From the NCBI GenBank assembly GCA_963693305.1, contig OY855916.1:6968501-7032500 (forward strand): a stretch of 64,000 nucleotides of DNA. Reading direction: 5' to 3'. Shown piece by piece: positions 24,996-33,074 of the stretch (the first letter of the stretch is position 1; the number at the start of each line of letters is the position of its first letter). The DNA is from Meandrina meandrites (Eukaryota; Cnidaria; Anthozoa; Scleractinia; Meandrinidae). The notes under the pieces were generated by a model that had not been told where the DNA came from, ran no database searches, and saw only the letters and a list, made by a program, of their open reading frames with translations. Position numbers and translations under genes: made by a program.

Positions 24996-25160
24996 ACACA
25001 CATAGATGATGAGGGTTCTGGGACAAAAAAAAACAAGTTATTTAACAAAGCTTTTTTTTATTAAAACTCGGCTCCCATTGCTCGCCTCGTTTTAATAAAA
25101 AAAAGCTTTGTTAAATATCTTGTTTTTTTTTCTCCCAGAACCCTCATCATCTATGTGTGT
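24996..25160. repeat. 165 bp terminal palindrome, left end
   Basis: Two 72 bp arms, from ACACACATAG to TTATTAAAAC and back, pair with only two mismatches (GGGAC/GGGAG and AAGTT/AAGAT). They enclose a 21-base asymmetric loop centred on CTCCCATTGCT. The end can fold into one long hairpin. Confidence 0.85.
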
Positions 25161-25342
25161 GGTGGTATTTGAGTGAAAATAAGCAAGCATGGAAATAAAC
25201 AAAGAGCATGGCCCCAAAGCAAGCGGATGTGTCACAAAAAAATTAATTTCCTTTGAAGAAATGCCCGCACTGTATAATATACAAAAAGTGTCTCAGAATT
25301 ATTTTCCATTTGAACAATTATCTGCAGTTGTATATAGGCGAG
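25161..25342 (+). promoter_or_regulatory. Putative promoter inside the left inverted repeat
   Basis: The unique part of the inverted repeat upstream of the first gene. It contains TATA-like stretches (TGTATAATATAC and TTGTATATA just before the start). The identical sequence on the right end precedes polB, so both outermost genes would share the same control region. Function is inferred from position only. Confidence 0.45.
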
Positions 25343-25930
25343 ATGGGTAGAGGAAGAGACAATGGTCCTGTTGATCAAAGCACTAAAAAACCGAAAGTTA
25401 TAAAAAACAAAGAAAGGGGAGACAATTGGGTATTATTTAAGCCAAACTCAATAGGAGAAAATACGGAATTGCCAATACTTGTATCAGAAGAACTTCTTGC
25501 AGAAATGAAAAAAATGACTCCACAAGAATTAATGAATATTCTTTTGCCGGATAATAAAAACAATGACAGTTCAACATCAGAAAAAAAAAATAACTGCCAA
25601 CTTACCGATGCAATACAAATATTACCGACAGAATTAAGGGAAAAAATCTGCAAAGAGTATATTAAAATAAAACTCAGGGAGCGAAAAGCTCTCGGCTGGG
25701 ACGAGATAAACGCTGCAATCAAAGAAGCACCAGTTTGTGAAAAAAATCATCAAATTGTAAAGGTCTTATTTTGTTATAAATATGGTCATAGCATGCGAAA
25801 TAATCTCTGTAATCTGTGCAAAAGAAATGGAGTAAATCACTATCTCGGCTATCCTATTTATGATGAAAATGATTACGACGAGTGCTTCAAAAAATCTTGC
25901 CATAATAGTTGGTGCGGAGCCGTTGCGTGA
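25343..25930 (+). CDS. Left-end Polinton protein of unknown function, Cys/His-rich C-terminus
   Basis: 195 residues from the ATG at 25,343, which lies at the inner edge of the left inverted repeat in the same context as the polB start. The N-terminal half is charged and basic (KKPKVIKNKERGDN), followed by a Lys/Glu-rich helical region. The last ~60 residues carry a Cys/His cluster (CEKNH, CYKYGH, CNLCKRNGVNH, CFKKSCHNSWC) that probably binds zinc. An upstream in-frame extension to 25,253 would begin at TTG and is unlikely. It is transcribed inward from the left end. I do not recognise the family; a DNA-binding or early regulatory role would fit but is a guess. Confidence 0.75.
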   Translation: MGRGRDNGPVDQSTKKPKVIKNKERGDNWVLFKPNSIGENTELPILVSEELLAEMKKMTPQELMNILLPDNKNNDSSTSEKKNNCQLTDAIQILPTELREKICKEYIKIKLRERKALGWDEINAAIKEAPVCEKNHQIVKVLFCYKYGHSMRNNLCNLCKRNGVNHYLGYPIYDENDYDECFKKSCHNSWCGAVA

Positions 25931-26179
25931 CATTTTTCTCAGAAAGACCGGAAACCAATATTTCTAGTTCCCAGGCCCTTTAGACGAAGCGGGGGTTTCC
26001 CTGTTTTAAGGAACAGGTAAGCAAAGGGGGTTGTAAGACAGAAAACACAACAAGAGTGTAAAATGAATTAATTTTATTCAAGTAGATTATAAATTTTATG
26101 CAACTACAACATGACGTCACGACACAGCTGTGTCGGTCCACAACAATGGAAACAAGATAGAAGCTGGTGATTTGCATAA

Positions 26180-26196
26180 GTCCCACGGCGTGGGAC
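26180..26196. promoter_or_regulatory. 17 bp palindrome with ACGGCGT centre
   Basis: GTCCCACGGCGTGGGAC is a perfect palindrome around a central G. It shares the core ACGGCGT with the three GGTTACGGCGTAACC palindromes that follow within 170 bp. Likely a protein-binding or cruciform site; unproven. Confidence 0.5.
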
Positions 26197-26226
26197 ACAC
26201 ACCAAATAAAAATTCTAACTTGAAGA

Positions 26227-26380
26227 AAATTCGGTTACGGCGTAACCCATTTCTGTTGTTATTCTAATTAATGCTTAAAATTCGGTTACGGCGTAACCCA
26301 TTTCTGTTGTTATTCTAATTTATGCTAAAAATTCGGTTACGGCGTAACCCATTTCTATGTTTTTGAATCAACAGTTCTTC
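26227..26380. repeat. Three 51 bp tandem units, each with a 15 bp palindrome
   Basis: The unit reads AATTCGGTTACGGCGTAACC, CATTTCTGTTGTTATTCTAA, then TTAATGCTTAA or a variant. The third unit is truncated after CATTTCT. Spacing of the palindromes is 51 bp. Confidence 0.8.
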
Positions 26381-26630
26381 AGCCAGCGTAAATCTTAGCA
26401 ACTCTTCGAATAGCGATTTAACCCTTTTACTCCCGTTTGAAGCATTCACTAACGCATCTAACAGCTTCCCAAGATCAGTTCGAAAGGATAAAACCGCGTC
26501 TTGTTAATTTTTTTGTTCTAACCAAACGACAAGAACTGTCTATACGCTAGAAGATGAAGCAACTGAATAGATTTTAAGTGTGTTGTACTAATAAAGCAAC
26601 GGGCTTTCACGCTTCGCCAAGCATGTCAAT

Positions 26631-26750
26631 CAAAACACGTGAAACTTGTCTCGAGAACGTTCTATACACGTGTCAATAACACGAGTCAAAACACGTGAAA
26701 CTTGTCTCGAGAACGTTCTGTACACGAGTCAAAACACGAGACAGGAAAAA
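26631..26750. repeat. Tandem repeat with E-box-like and heat-shock-element-like sites
   Basis: The block CAAAACACGTGAAACTTGTC, TCGAGAACGTTCT occurs at 26,631 and 26,687, and its first 10 bases recur at 26,730. CACGTG is an E-box core. AGAACGTTCT matches the inverted nGAAnnTTCn pair of heat shock elements. Binding is not shown by sequence alone. Confidence 0.6.
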
Positions 26751-27029
26751 CTAAATGCATGACGGCGGGCGGGAAACCGCTTCTTCCAAACACTGAACAA
26801 CTTCGCGTGTTATATCTCTAACTTCTCTAAGACATGCCGGTGTGAAATATTCATTCACAAGAAAAGAAATGAAATGTGTTAGTACGATCATGATTTGAAA
26901 TATAATTAAAAATCTTCTTTTTTCAAATATTAATTAAAGCACCAGTCAAGTCGTCGCAAAACGTCACGCGTGAAGATAACAGAAATCATTCTTTAATAAA
27001 GTGAAAGAGTGTGCGCTTAGACTGATATC

Positions 27030-27695
27030 TTATTTCGAAACGTCGACCGCGCTGCCCAGAAACTTTTTTTGAAGCCTAATTCTTTCTTCGTGCATGGCCT
27101 CTTGTCGTATTTTTTCAATGTCAGGGCTGCTTTGTTTATTTTTTTCCTTGGGAAGTGTTCCTTTCCGAAGAATCTCCTTCTGAATTAGATAGCTCTGTTT
27201 TTCATCAAGAATGCTTTGAAACTCAGAATCGCTGATTTTTCCGTCAATGAGTGATTTTGACAGTATGCGGTTGACAGTATCGCATTTTGACATAGCCAGT
27301 GTCATGATTTTGCAGTGTTTGATAAGTTTGGGCTCAAGCTTTTTGTAAAAACCGGTTAGCCCAGCAGCTGTTAGCCCAAATAAAGAGGCAACACAACCAA
27401 TAGGTATTGCCGCAGGAATTCCAATGCCTGTAAAAGCAGCTGCTACTCCACCTGCGGATAGAAAACCACTAATACCGCCAGAAGAAAAGCTAGCATAGTT
27501 GATAATGGTTTTAGTTCGTTTATATTTTTTGGCAACAAGCCTATAATGGGAAACTTCATCACTTAAATATTTTAAAACTTCGTTTGCTTTCTGCATACGA
27601 AAATTGTTATCTGGTTGAGTTGGAAGAACTGGATAGAGTGACTGTGTTTCTGTTTGTTCATAAGCTGGTGCAGATGGTAATACGTTGGATGCCAT
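27030..27695 (-). CDS. Polinton membrane protein of unknown function (221 aa)
   Basis: Start chosen at the ATG at 27,695 (MASNVLPSAPAYEQTE), which is preceded by the AT-rich TTTGTAAATATAACC; upstream extension would need a TTG start. The N-terminal 45 residues are Pro/Gln-rich. Residues ~80-125 are a long glycine/alanine-rich hydrophobic stretch (GGISGFLSAGGVAAAFTG, then GIPAAIPIGCVASLFGLT) that could span or insert into a membrane. The C-terminal half is charged and helical. It is transcribed leftward together with its upstream neighbour, whose stop codon is 29 bp away. From memory, similar proteins occur in other cnidarian Polintons. The function is not known. Confidence 0.75.
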   Translation of the reverse strand: MASNVLPSAPAYEQTETQSLYPVLPTQPDNNFRMQKANEVLKYLSDEVSHYRLVAKKYKRTKTIINYASFSSGGISGFLSAGGVAAAFTGIGIPAAIPIGCVASLFGLTAAGLTGFYKKLEPKLIKHCKIMTLAMSKCDTVNRILSKSLIDGKISDSEFQSILDEKQSYLIQKEILRKGTLPKEKNKQSSPDIEKIRQEAMHEERIRLQKKFLGSAVDVSK

Positions 27696-27723
27696 GGTTA
27701 TATTTACAAAATTATTTTCTTGT

Positions 27724-28395
27724 TTAATTAATTTCAATTAGAAACTGAAGAGGCAAGCCGTTAAAGTCAAATAGATTATTATTTTGGTCCCTGACAGAAA
27801 TTGTCATATTTGAGATATGCTTATCAGCAGAAACATCGCGTAAGACATGTTGTGGGCTGCTTTGATAAAAAACTTTTTCAAAAGGTTTTCCCTTTATGTC
27901 AAAAGTTTGTAAAACAGTAGACGGTTTGCCATTTAACAGATTCTGTTCTTTGTCAAGTAGGTCGCAATGAATGTAATATGTCGTTTCGGAATTCAGCTTT
28001 TTTATGAACGTTTTTAATCCCAATGTAAAAGATTTTAAATTAAGTAAATTACCTAAGTAGGAATCAAAAACAATCTTTTTTTGATGTGGATTTGTGATTA
28101 CAAGCTGGCCAACGATATTATAAATATCTGTTAGCAGTGGGACCTTATATTTGGATAAACTGTGTTTGATTTCACTCGACAACGAATCAAGTGTATAATG
28201 GCCAGGCAAAAAAGTAACTTTGAAAGGCTTATCGACATCATCAAACAAAGTAATTCCCCCCTCTTTCTTTAAGTTAAACCACGAATTGTAAAGAGAACAA
28301 CTTAACAGACGGATATAGCTTGGTTTTTGAATAGGCTGGGGTTCAAAATAGACCGTATGTGGATTTTCTTTTGTAACAACAGTTAGAATAACCAT
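27724..28395 (-). CDS. Polinton virion-type protein, candidate minor capsid/penton (223 aa)
   Basis: Start chosen at the ATG at 28,395 (MVILTVVTKENPHTVYFEP), 33 bp from the divergent start of the next gene. The protein alternates short beta-strand-like stretches and ends DFNGLPLQFLIEIN. Single-domain size, the beta-rich look and a position among structural genes make a single-jelly-roll penton a reasonable candidate. I see no diagnostic motif, so that assignment is inference. Proteins of this kind are common in cnidarian Polinton copies as far as I recall. A fibre or tail-like virion protein is the alternative. Confidence 0.7.
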   Translation of the reverse strand: MVILTVVTKENPHTVYFEPQPIQKPSYIRLLSCSLYNSWFNLKKEGGITLFDDVDKPFKVTFLPGHYTLDSLSSEIKHSLSKYKVPLLTDIYNIVGQLVITNPHQKKIVFDSYLGNLLNLKSFTLGLKTFIKKLNSETTYYIHCDLLDKEQNLLNGKPSTVLQTFDIKGKPFEKVFYQSSPQHVLRDVSADKHISNMTISVRDQNNNLFDFNGLPLQFLIEIN

Positions 28396-28428
28396 TTTAT
28401 AATTAGAGAAAAATATTTTGTTTAAATA
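28396..28428. promoter_or_regulatory. 33 bp divergent intergenic region, candidate promoter
   Basis: An extremely AT-rich gap (AATTAGAGAAAAATATTTTG, TTTAAATA) between two divergent start codons. Both flanking ATGs follow within a few bases of TATA-like sequence, so a compact two-way promoter is likely. Confidence 0.4.
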
Positions 28429-30192
28429 ATGGATAATGAATGGACCGGTGGTGGAGGATGGTTGAATGCTTATTCGAAGAAGCAAAGAACCAAAAGTGCA
28501 GCGAAAGCTGATACAGCAAAAGACAAGGCCCCTCAGCCTTCACAGCACAGCAGCGCATCTGCACTTCTAAAATGGATTCAGACACCAGAAGCTAACAGCA
28601 TTGCCAAAGTAGCAGAACAAAAGGCATGGAAAACTTTTAATGCAAAATACCCGAATGCTGATAAATCAAAGTTTGAGCCACAGACCGATTTCACCAAAGA
28701 CCACACAGCAACCTCAGAAATTTATTTCAAAGCAGGGCCAGGCAATTTGATAAACGTTTTTGGTTCAGACAGCAAATATTGGAGCCCGGAAATGAAAAGT
28801 GCGCTGGGTGTTGGCCAATCATCAGAAGGGTTTCCACAACAGCTTACACCAAGTGGTTTAAAAGGTGACTCTTTGCCGATTCCTGCTGTTGGCTTTCACG
28901 ATGCCGCCCCGAGTTTGAAAAAAATATTTAATAACCAACTGAATATTTACGTAACACCGGACCAGTATTTCACAACAAAGTTCAGAGAGGTATTTCAAAA
29001 AACCAAACTCACCCACCATTCAGGGAAAGAGTCAAAAACATGGCTAGCCGGCCCAAATATGAGATATTGGCCACAGCAGCTGAATTTTGCTGTCTGGTGT
29101 GCGACAACGGGCTGTGGTATAAGTCGCGAAATTTTCGATAACAACTATGCTATGCCAGAGAATGTGCGAGCTTTTTACAGGTTCCATATATATTTTACTG
29201 TCAGGCGAATATTGTTTCAGATGGGGGGAATACAAAGCATAAGCGCTTTGCCAGGCGACCCAACTTTTGACCAGATTAACAACAAATACGACGTGGCTTC
29301 ATACAAAAGAATATGCAATGAGTTCGGAGTCGACCCGTCAAGCGATTTTCGTTTTACAAGAGGCGCAAACCACGGCCTGGGAAGTGTTTACATATATGTG
29401 TCAAACATTGGACCGTCTAAAGAAGAGGGAGACATTTACCCCGGGGGGTCAAAAAAGTTCTCAGACGAAGGTGGATCAGGCTCAAAAGGTAACTTGATTT
29501 ATTATATCGAGCCGGATGACGCTGCCTACGGACAGGCAGACTGGTTTTGTCCAAATGTAGCAGAAGGTCTAACGCAGGCGGGTTTGTCGCGAATAAACCA
29601 GTCGATAGAGGCGTTCGTTTACTGTGTTTTGGGTTCACAGGTAAACGTTAGAAGTAGCATTCTGGGGTCAGGAGGGCGCGCAAAGGAAGCGCAAAGTGAG
29701 TTCCTTGTTTTAGTAGAAGACTCAATAAGGCAACCGGATCTGGCAAAGTCAGTTCAAAGGTACCAACTTGCAGTCGACGAGGCAAAGGTGAGGCTTAACT
29801 TTGCTGTGTGTCCAGGTGCATGGCTGATGCCTGCGCGGATGGTGATAAATACAGAAAGTGTAATTGGTTACAACAACCAGCTAAAACAAGCTATACCAGG
29901 CATGAAGCTAGGGGTTAACGACGAAGTAAATAAGAGCACAAAAAAATCAGGGCTAAAGCTAATGGCAGGAGGGCCGACAAAGATAAACCCACCAAACAGC
30001 CACCCCTCAAACCCAATACACAAGCAAGCAACGCAGCCTGAAAAAAATAGGCCCGAGACTGAAGAACAAACACCTCAGCCTGATGAGCCAGTAAAAGATG
30101 TAGGTGGCACTGAAACACACGAAAATAACAAAGCAGCTATTGCTGTTGTCGCGGTAGGTGTTGCGGCTTTGATTTACGCTTTTATGCGTTAA
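28429..30192 (+). CDS. Large Polinton structural-type protein with C-terminal membrane anchor (587 aa)
   Basis: It opens MDNEWTGGGGWLNAYSKK. A basic linker rich in Ala, Gln and Lys follows, then a ~400-residue globular region with many aromatics (RYWPQQLNFAVWCATTGC). After it comes a Pro/Thr/Glu-rich linker (~510-560) and a final hydrophobic segment, AAIAVVAVGVAALIYAF, close to the C-terminus. The tail-anchor layout suggests a protein held at a membrane or on the virion. It overlaps the next, convergent gene by 4 bp, the two stops sharing TTAA. It belongs to the set that accompanies capsid genes in cnidarian Polintons (from memory). The exact role is unknown. Confidence 0.8.
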   Translation: MDNEWTGGGGWLNAYSKKQRTKSAAKADTAKDKAPQPSQHSSASALLKWIQTPEANSIAKVAEQKAWKTFNAKYPNADKSKFEPQTDFTKDHTATSEIYFKAGPGNLINVFGSDSKYWSPEMKSALGVGQSSEGFPQQLTPSGLKGDSLPIPAVGFHDAAPSLKKIFNNQLNIYVTPDQYFTTKFREVFQKTKLTHHSGKESKTWLAGPNMRYWPQQLNFAVWCATTGCGISREIFDNNYAMPENVRAFYRFHIYFTVRRILFQMGGIQSISALPGDPTFDQINNKYDVASYKRICNEFGVDPSSDFRFTRGANHGLGSVYIYVSNIGPSKEEGDIYPGGSKKFSDEGGSGSKGNLIYYIEPDDAAYGQADWFCPNVAEGLTQAGLSRINQSIEAFVYCVLGSQVNVRSSILGSGGRAKEAQSEFLVLVEDSIRQPDLAKSVQRYQLAVDEAKVRLNFAVCPGAWLMPARMVINTESVIGYNNQLKQAIPGMKLGVNDEVNKSTKKSGLKLMAGGPTKINPPNSHPSNPIHKQATQPEKNRPETEEQTPQPDEPVKDVGGTETHENNKAAIAVVAVGVAALIYAFMR

Positions 30193-31565
30193 CGCCGCTT
30201 CTTTATGTATTTTTCTACAAGAAAGGCAACCACAGCCAAAATAATCAGCCAGGTGTGCTCAGCAAGAAAACCGATAGCTTGACCGGCGGCTTTGAAAAGA
30301 AAGCTCACAATTGAGCCAATAAGACCTGGCAGAGCTGATGCAATCTTTGAGCCAATATCTTTTAGACCTTTTCCCAACGCTTTACCGGTGGCTCTCAAAG
30401 CGTTTGTAATAGCCCCAATGACAGCACCAATTGTGACCCCGGCAGCAAGAACGATAGCCGTAACGGTCACACCATATTTTTTAAATATCTCTTTTACCCG
30501 CTCACGAAGTGGAAGCGCTCTTTCTCTTTCATCAATCTGCGTTTGCAAACGAGCAAGCTCCTCTTGTCTTTCCGCTACTCTTCCTTCGGCAGCTTGTTTA
30601 TCAGAAGGTGATGTGTTTTCATCGTCGATAACAGCCTGATCTTCCTCATTTTGGCGCTGCAGTTCTGCTTCTTGTTCTTTCAGCTCATCTAACGTTCTTG
30701 TGTCGTTGAGCCTCGCTTCCATTGTGTTTCTTTCGCTCTCTTTAGCGGCTAGGCTTGCTCTAAGTTGGTTGACCCTGGTTTGTTCTTTGGCTTTGGTTTT
30801 AGCTTTTTTCTCAAGAGCCGCCACCTCTGTTTTTGCGTTTTCAAAATCATTTTGAAGATTTTTTTTCAGTTGCTGCAGTCTCCGCAGTTCTGATTCACTT
30901 TCAACGTTTGACCCCAGTTGTTCAATACTGGCTTGAGTTCGCTCAATTCTTATTCTAAGATCTTGCACTTCTTGGGCGGCTTTTTCTCTTTCAGAGGCGA
31001 GTTTTTCTGCATCTCTGAGTTCTTTTTCAGCTTCTCTTAATCTCTGCCGGTTTTCTCTTATTTCATCATTGTCTTGAGCAATCAGAGATTCAGCTTCTGG
31101 ACCAAGTGATGTTTTGAACTTGTCTTTAAATTTTTGGAGAAGACCTTTCCCATCTTGTCTGAAAATTTCAGTCTCGCCACCCCTTGTTCCAAATGAAACG
31201 ATTGTAGTGTCCTTGCCAGGCTTTTTGCTGAAACCGATTGGGCCTAATTTCCCGAAGTCAACTCTTGGAAACTTCCTTTTTATAAAATCTCTTGCTCTTT
31301 CAAGAAGTGCTGGTTTGTCATCTTGATGAATAAAGCCACTCAACAAAGGTATATCTTCATCAAATGATGTTTCTGGAAGTCCGCTCAGTTCGTGCAATTC
31401 AATTTGTTCACCATAGCGTGTGGATTCTGCTTCAGGAGGAAATAGCGGCTGACTTGTGTCTATCTCAGTATCAACATTAAAATCATATTGATCATCACCA
31501 TTTTTATTGTCAAGATCCTTGTCAAGTTCTGGTTGTTCTATAGCAAAATCGCCAACTTTTGCCAT
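30189..31565 (-). CDS. Polinton coiled-coil membrane protein (458 aa)
   Basis: An acidic N-terminus (1-90) is followed by a conserved-looking segment with FGKLGPIGFSKKPGKD and VSFGTRGGETEIFRQDG. A long charged coiled coil occupies about 155-350, rich in Glu, Arg, Gln and Leu. The C-terminus (~365-455) has two or three hydrophobic stretches (TAIVLAAGVTIGAVIGAI; WLIILAVVAFLVEKYI) and a basic tail, KKRR. The arrangement suggests a membrane-anchored rod. It is divergent from the capsid gene, with 116 bp between the starts that hold two palindromic motifs. Function not known. Confidence 0.8.
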   Translation of the reverse strand: MAKVGDFAIEQPELDKDLDNKNGDDQYDFNVDTEIDTSQPLFPPEAESTRYGEQIELHELSGLPETSFDEDIPLLSGFIHQDDKPALLERARDFIKRKFPRVDFGKLGPIGFSKKPGKDTTIVSFGTRGGETEIFRQDGKGLLQKFKDKFKTSLGPEAESLIAQDNDEIRENRQRLREAEKELRDAEKLASEREKAAQEVQDLRIRIERTQASIEQLGSNVESESELRRLQQLKKNLQNDFENAKTEVAALEKKAKTKAKEQTRVNQLRASLAAKESERNTMEARLNDTRTLDELKEQEAELQRQNEEDQAVIDDENTSPSDKQAAEGRVAERQEELARLQTQIDERERALPLRERVKEIFKKYGVTVTAIVLAAGVTIGAVIGAITNALRATGKALGKGLKDIGSKIASALPGLIGSIVSFLFKAAGQAIGFLAEHTWLIILAVVAFLVEKYIKKRR

Positions 31566-31681
31566 CGAATATCAACAAAGTTGAAAAGCAGAAACTATGT
31601 TTCTATTTAACAAAGTTGATGGAGTTATTTTATATTTACAATTGAAATTTTTTAATTGAATATTTTATATTCTTTGTAATA
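31566..31681. promoter_or_regulatory. Divergent promoter region with two AACAAAGTT palindromes
   Basis: It holds ATCAACAAAGTTGAA at 31,571-31,585 and TTTAACAAAGTTGAT at 31,606-31,620, each a diverged copy of the perfect palindrome ATCAACAAAGTTGAT seen further right. TATTTTATATTCTTTGTAAT follows directly before the capsid start codon. Confidence 0.5.
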
Positions 31682-32935
31682 ATGGACGGTGTACAGGAAA
31701 ACCTTCGGCCAACACGCAGTGAAAAAACTCTTGGCGCGCTAAGAGCGGAGCGCGCGGTAAAACGAATCACTTTCGAGCGCACAGAAGCCAATCCGGGGGA
31801 AACGCTTTATGTTTCGGTTCCCAAGCTGAATGAAAACGAGGTCATTGTTCCTGGTTCACTTGCGCTGCGCTTCAACATCGATTTGAGCGGAGGCCATGCC
31901 AACAACTTTCTAGTCGACAATGTTGGACGGGCGCTAGTTGACAAACTTGTTGTGAAGTACTCTGGTACCATACTGCAGGACACTGTTGGTTATGACATTT
32001 ACAAGATATTCGAGGATCTCTTTCTATCACAGGAGGAGCGCGACAACAGGTTGCAAGATGGAATCCAGAGTCAGGGCCTCAACAAAATTCGCTCAAACGC
32101 GGGTGACAAGCAGACCACAGGCGTCGATTCGGAAAACAAACTGAACGGGATTTACGGATCAAAATACAGGATACGCCTTGACCACCAGATTTTGAACGAC
32201 CACGGGACCTTTTATCCGCAGGCTCTATACAACGATCTTGTGTTCGAACTGACACTTGCGTCAGCCGATCCGGTAGTCAGAGGCTCCGATCCAACAAAAC
32301 TGAAATACAAGCTGACAAACATCCAGCTGGAGTACGAGATGATAAGAAGCAAAACACTGGCAGATGAAGCCCTCAGCGAGTACACAAATGGGAAAGAATT
32401 TGCATATGACCACATCCAGCGTGACGAAATTGTTACCTTTAAAAAAGGCAGTGACACAAGGCTGAATCTCAGAGTTAACCCTCAGAGAAGGTCCCTCAAA
32501 GGCATCTTGCTACTTTTTGTCGAGCCCCATACTGCTGGTGCAAGGCAGTCAGAAGCATACTTTAACCCAGACCTGACAAAAGTCAGTGTCACAGTAAATG
32601 GCTCGCCTAACAGGCTGTACAACAACGGACTTGAAGGAATTGATATTTGGGAAGAGGTCAAACGCTTCTGTCTCAAAGCCGAAAACAAAACACAGCACAT
32701 GAATGCAACAAAGTTTTATACAGAAAACAAGTTCGGGCTTATGATCGATCTGCGTTCCATGGCTGACCACTCGATGCACGGAAGCGGCACGCGACTTGTA
32801 AACACAAAGGATGGAGTACAGCTGGAGCTCGAGAGGAAAGCAAGCGGCTCGGGCAATGTGCACTGTCACATTTACGTAATCAGTGATGCGCAGATGAATA
32901 TATTAAAAAGGCAATTAGAATCTGTGCAGTACTAG
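31682..32935 (+). CDS. MCP: Polinton major capsid protein, double jelly-roll type (417 aa)
   Basis: A 417-residue beta-rich protein matching, by recognition, the Polinton major capsid family. Tell-tale stretches are KRITFERTEANPGETLYV, FYPQALYNDLVFELTLA and KLTNIQLEYEMIRS. Size fits the usual double-jelly-roll capsid of Polintons (about 400-600 aa). It would form the icosahedral shell of a virus-like particle. It is followed 139 bp later by the packaging ATPase in the same direction, the expected pairing. The start follows TTTGTAATA directly. The last ~40 bp, including the stop, are repeated in diverged form at about 32,972-33,013. Confidence 0.88.
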   Translation: MDGVQENLRPTRSEKTLGALRAERAVKRITFERTEANPGETLYVSVPKLNENEVIVPGSLALRFNIDLSGGHANNFLVDNVGRALVDKLVVKYSGTILQDTVGYDIYKIFEDLFLSQEERDNRLQDGIQSQGLNKIRSNAGDKQTTGVDSENKLNGIYGSKYRIRLDHQILNDHGTFYPQALYNDLVFELTLASADPVVRGSDPTKLKYKLTNIQLEYEMIRSKTLADEALSEYTNGKEFAYDHIQRDEIVTFKKGSDTRLNLRVNPQRRSLKGILLLFVEPHTAGARQSEAYFNPDLTKVSVTVNGSPNRLYNNGLEGIDIWEEVKRFCLKAENKTQHMNATKFYTENKFGLMIDLRSMADHSMHGSGTRLVNTKDGVQLELERKASGSGNVHCHIYVISDAQMNILKRQLESVQY

Positions 32936-33013
32936 TAGGGGTACCCCCCACGCCCCCTTGGGTGGCTGATGAATATTTTAGAAATGCAATTAGATTCTGT
33001 ACAGTACTAATAG
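32897..33013 (+). repeat. Duplicated tail of the capsid gene
   Basis: The segment GGCAATTAGAATCTGTGCAG, TACTAGTAG at the end of the capsid gene recurs 75 bp later as TGCAATTAGATTCTGTACAG, TACTAATAG. This is a short tandem duplication in the spacer before the ATPase gene. Confidence 0.7.
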
Positions 33014-33017
33014 AATA

Positions 33018-33071
33018 GCAACAAAGTTTCTTATAGCGGGGTGTGGATAGCAACTCAGTTGCTGATACCCC
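33018..33071. repeat. Palindromic cassette 1, ahead of the ATPase gene
   Basis: A degenerate AGCAACAAAGTTTCT is followed by the linker GGGGTGTGG and the palindrome AGCAACTCAGTTGCT (33,049-33,063), then GATACCCCACC. It ends 3 bp before the ATPase ATG. The GGGT/ACCC flanks extend the stem. Confidence 0.75.
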
Positions 33072-33074
33072 ACC

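Larger units (their letters stand above)
24996..25347 (+). repeat. Polinton left terminal inverted repeat (352 bp)
   Basis: Matches the complement of 41,278-41,629 along its whole length, apart from a single-base length difference near the inner edge (TATATAGGCG here, TATATACGGCG on the other side). The outer 165 bp are a palindrome. The inner ~190 bp probably act as a promoter. The repeat reaches just past the ATG at 25,343. Confidence 0.9.
25931..27029. other. Polinton gene-free segment with palindromes and tandem repeats
   Basis: About 1.1 kb without a credible gene. It holds a 17 bp palindrome at 26,180-26,196, a 51 bp tandem unit with the palindrome GGTTACGGCGTAACC three times (26,233, 26,284, 26,335), and a 43-56 bp tandem unit (26,631-26,750). 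It is the largest non-coding stretch in a tightly packed element and may hold control or replication signals. Confidence 0.6.

Noticed and set aside
25253..25342. N-terminal extension of the left-end Polinton gene
   Set aside because: The extension would start at TTG within the inverted repeat. The ATG at 25,343 matches the polB start context and is preferred.
25980..26198. 72-codon minus-strand frame in the Polinton gene-free segment
   Set aside because: It starts in the 17 bp palindrome, has no recognisable features and overlaps repeat-rich DNA.
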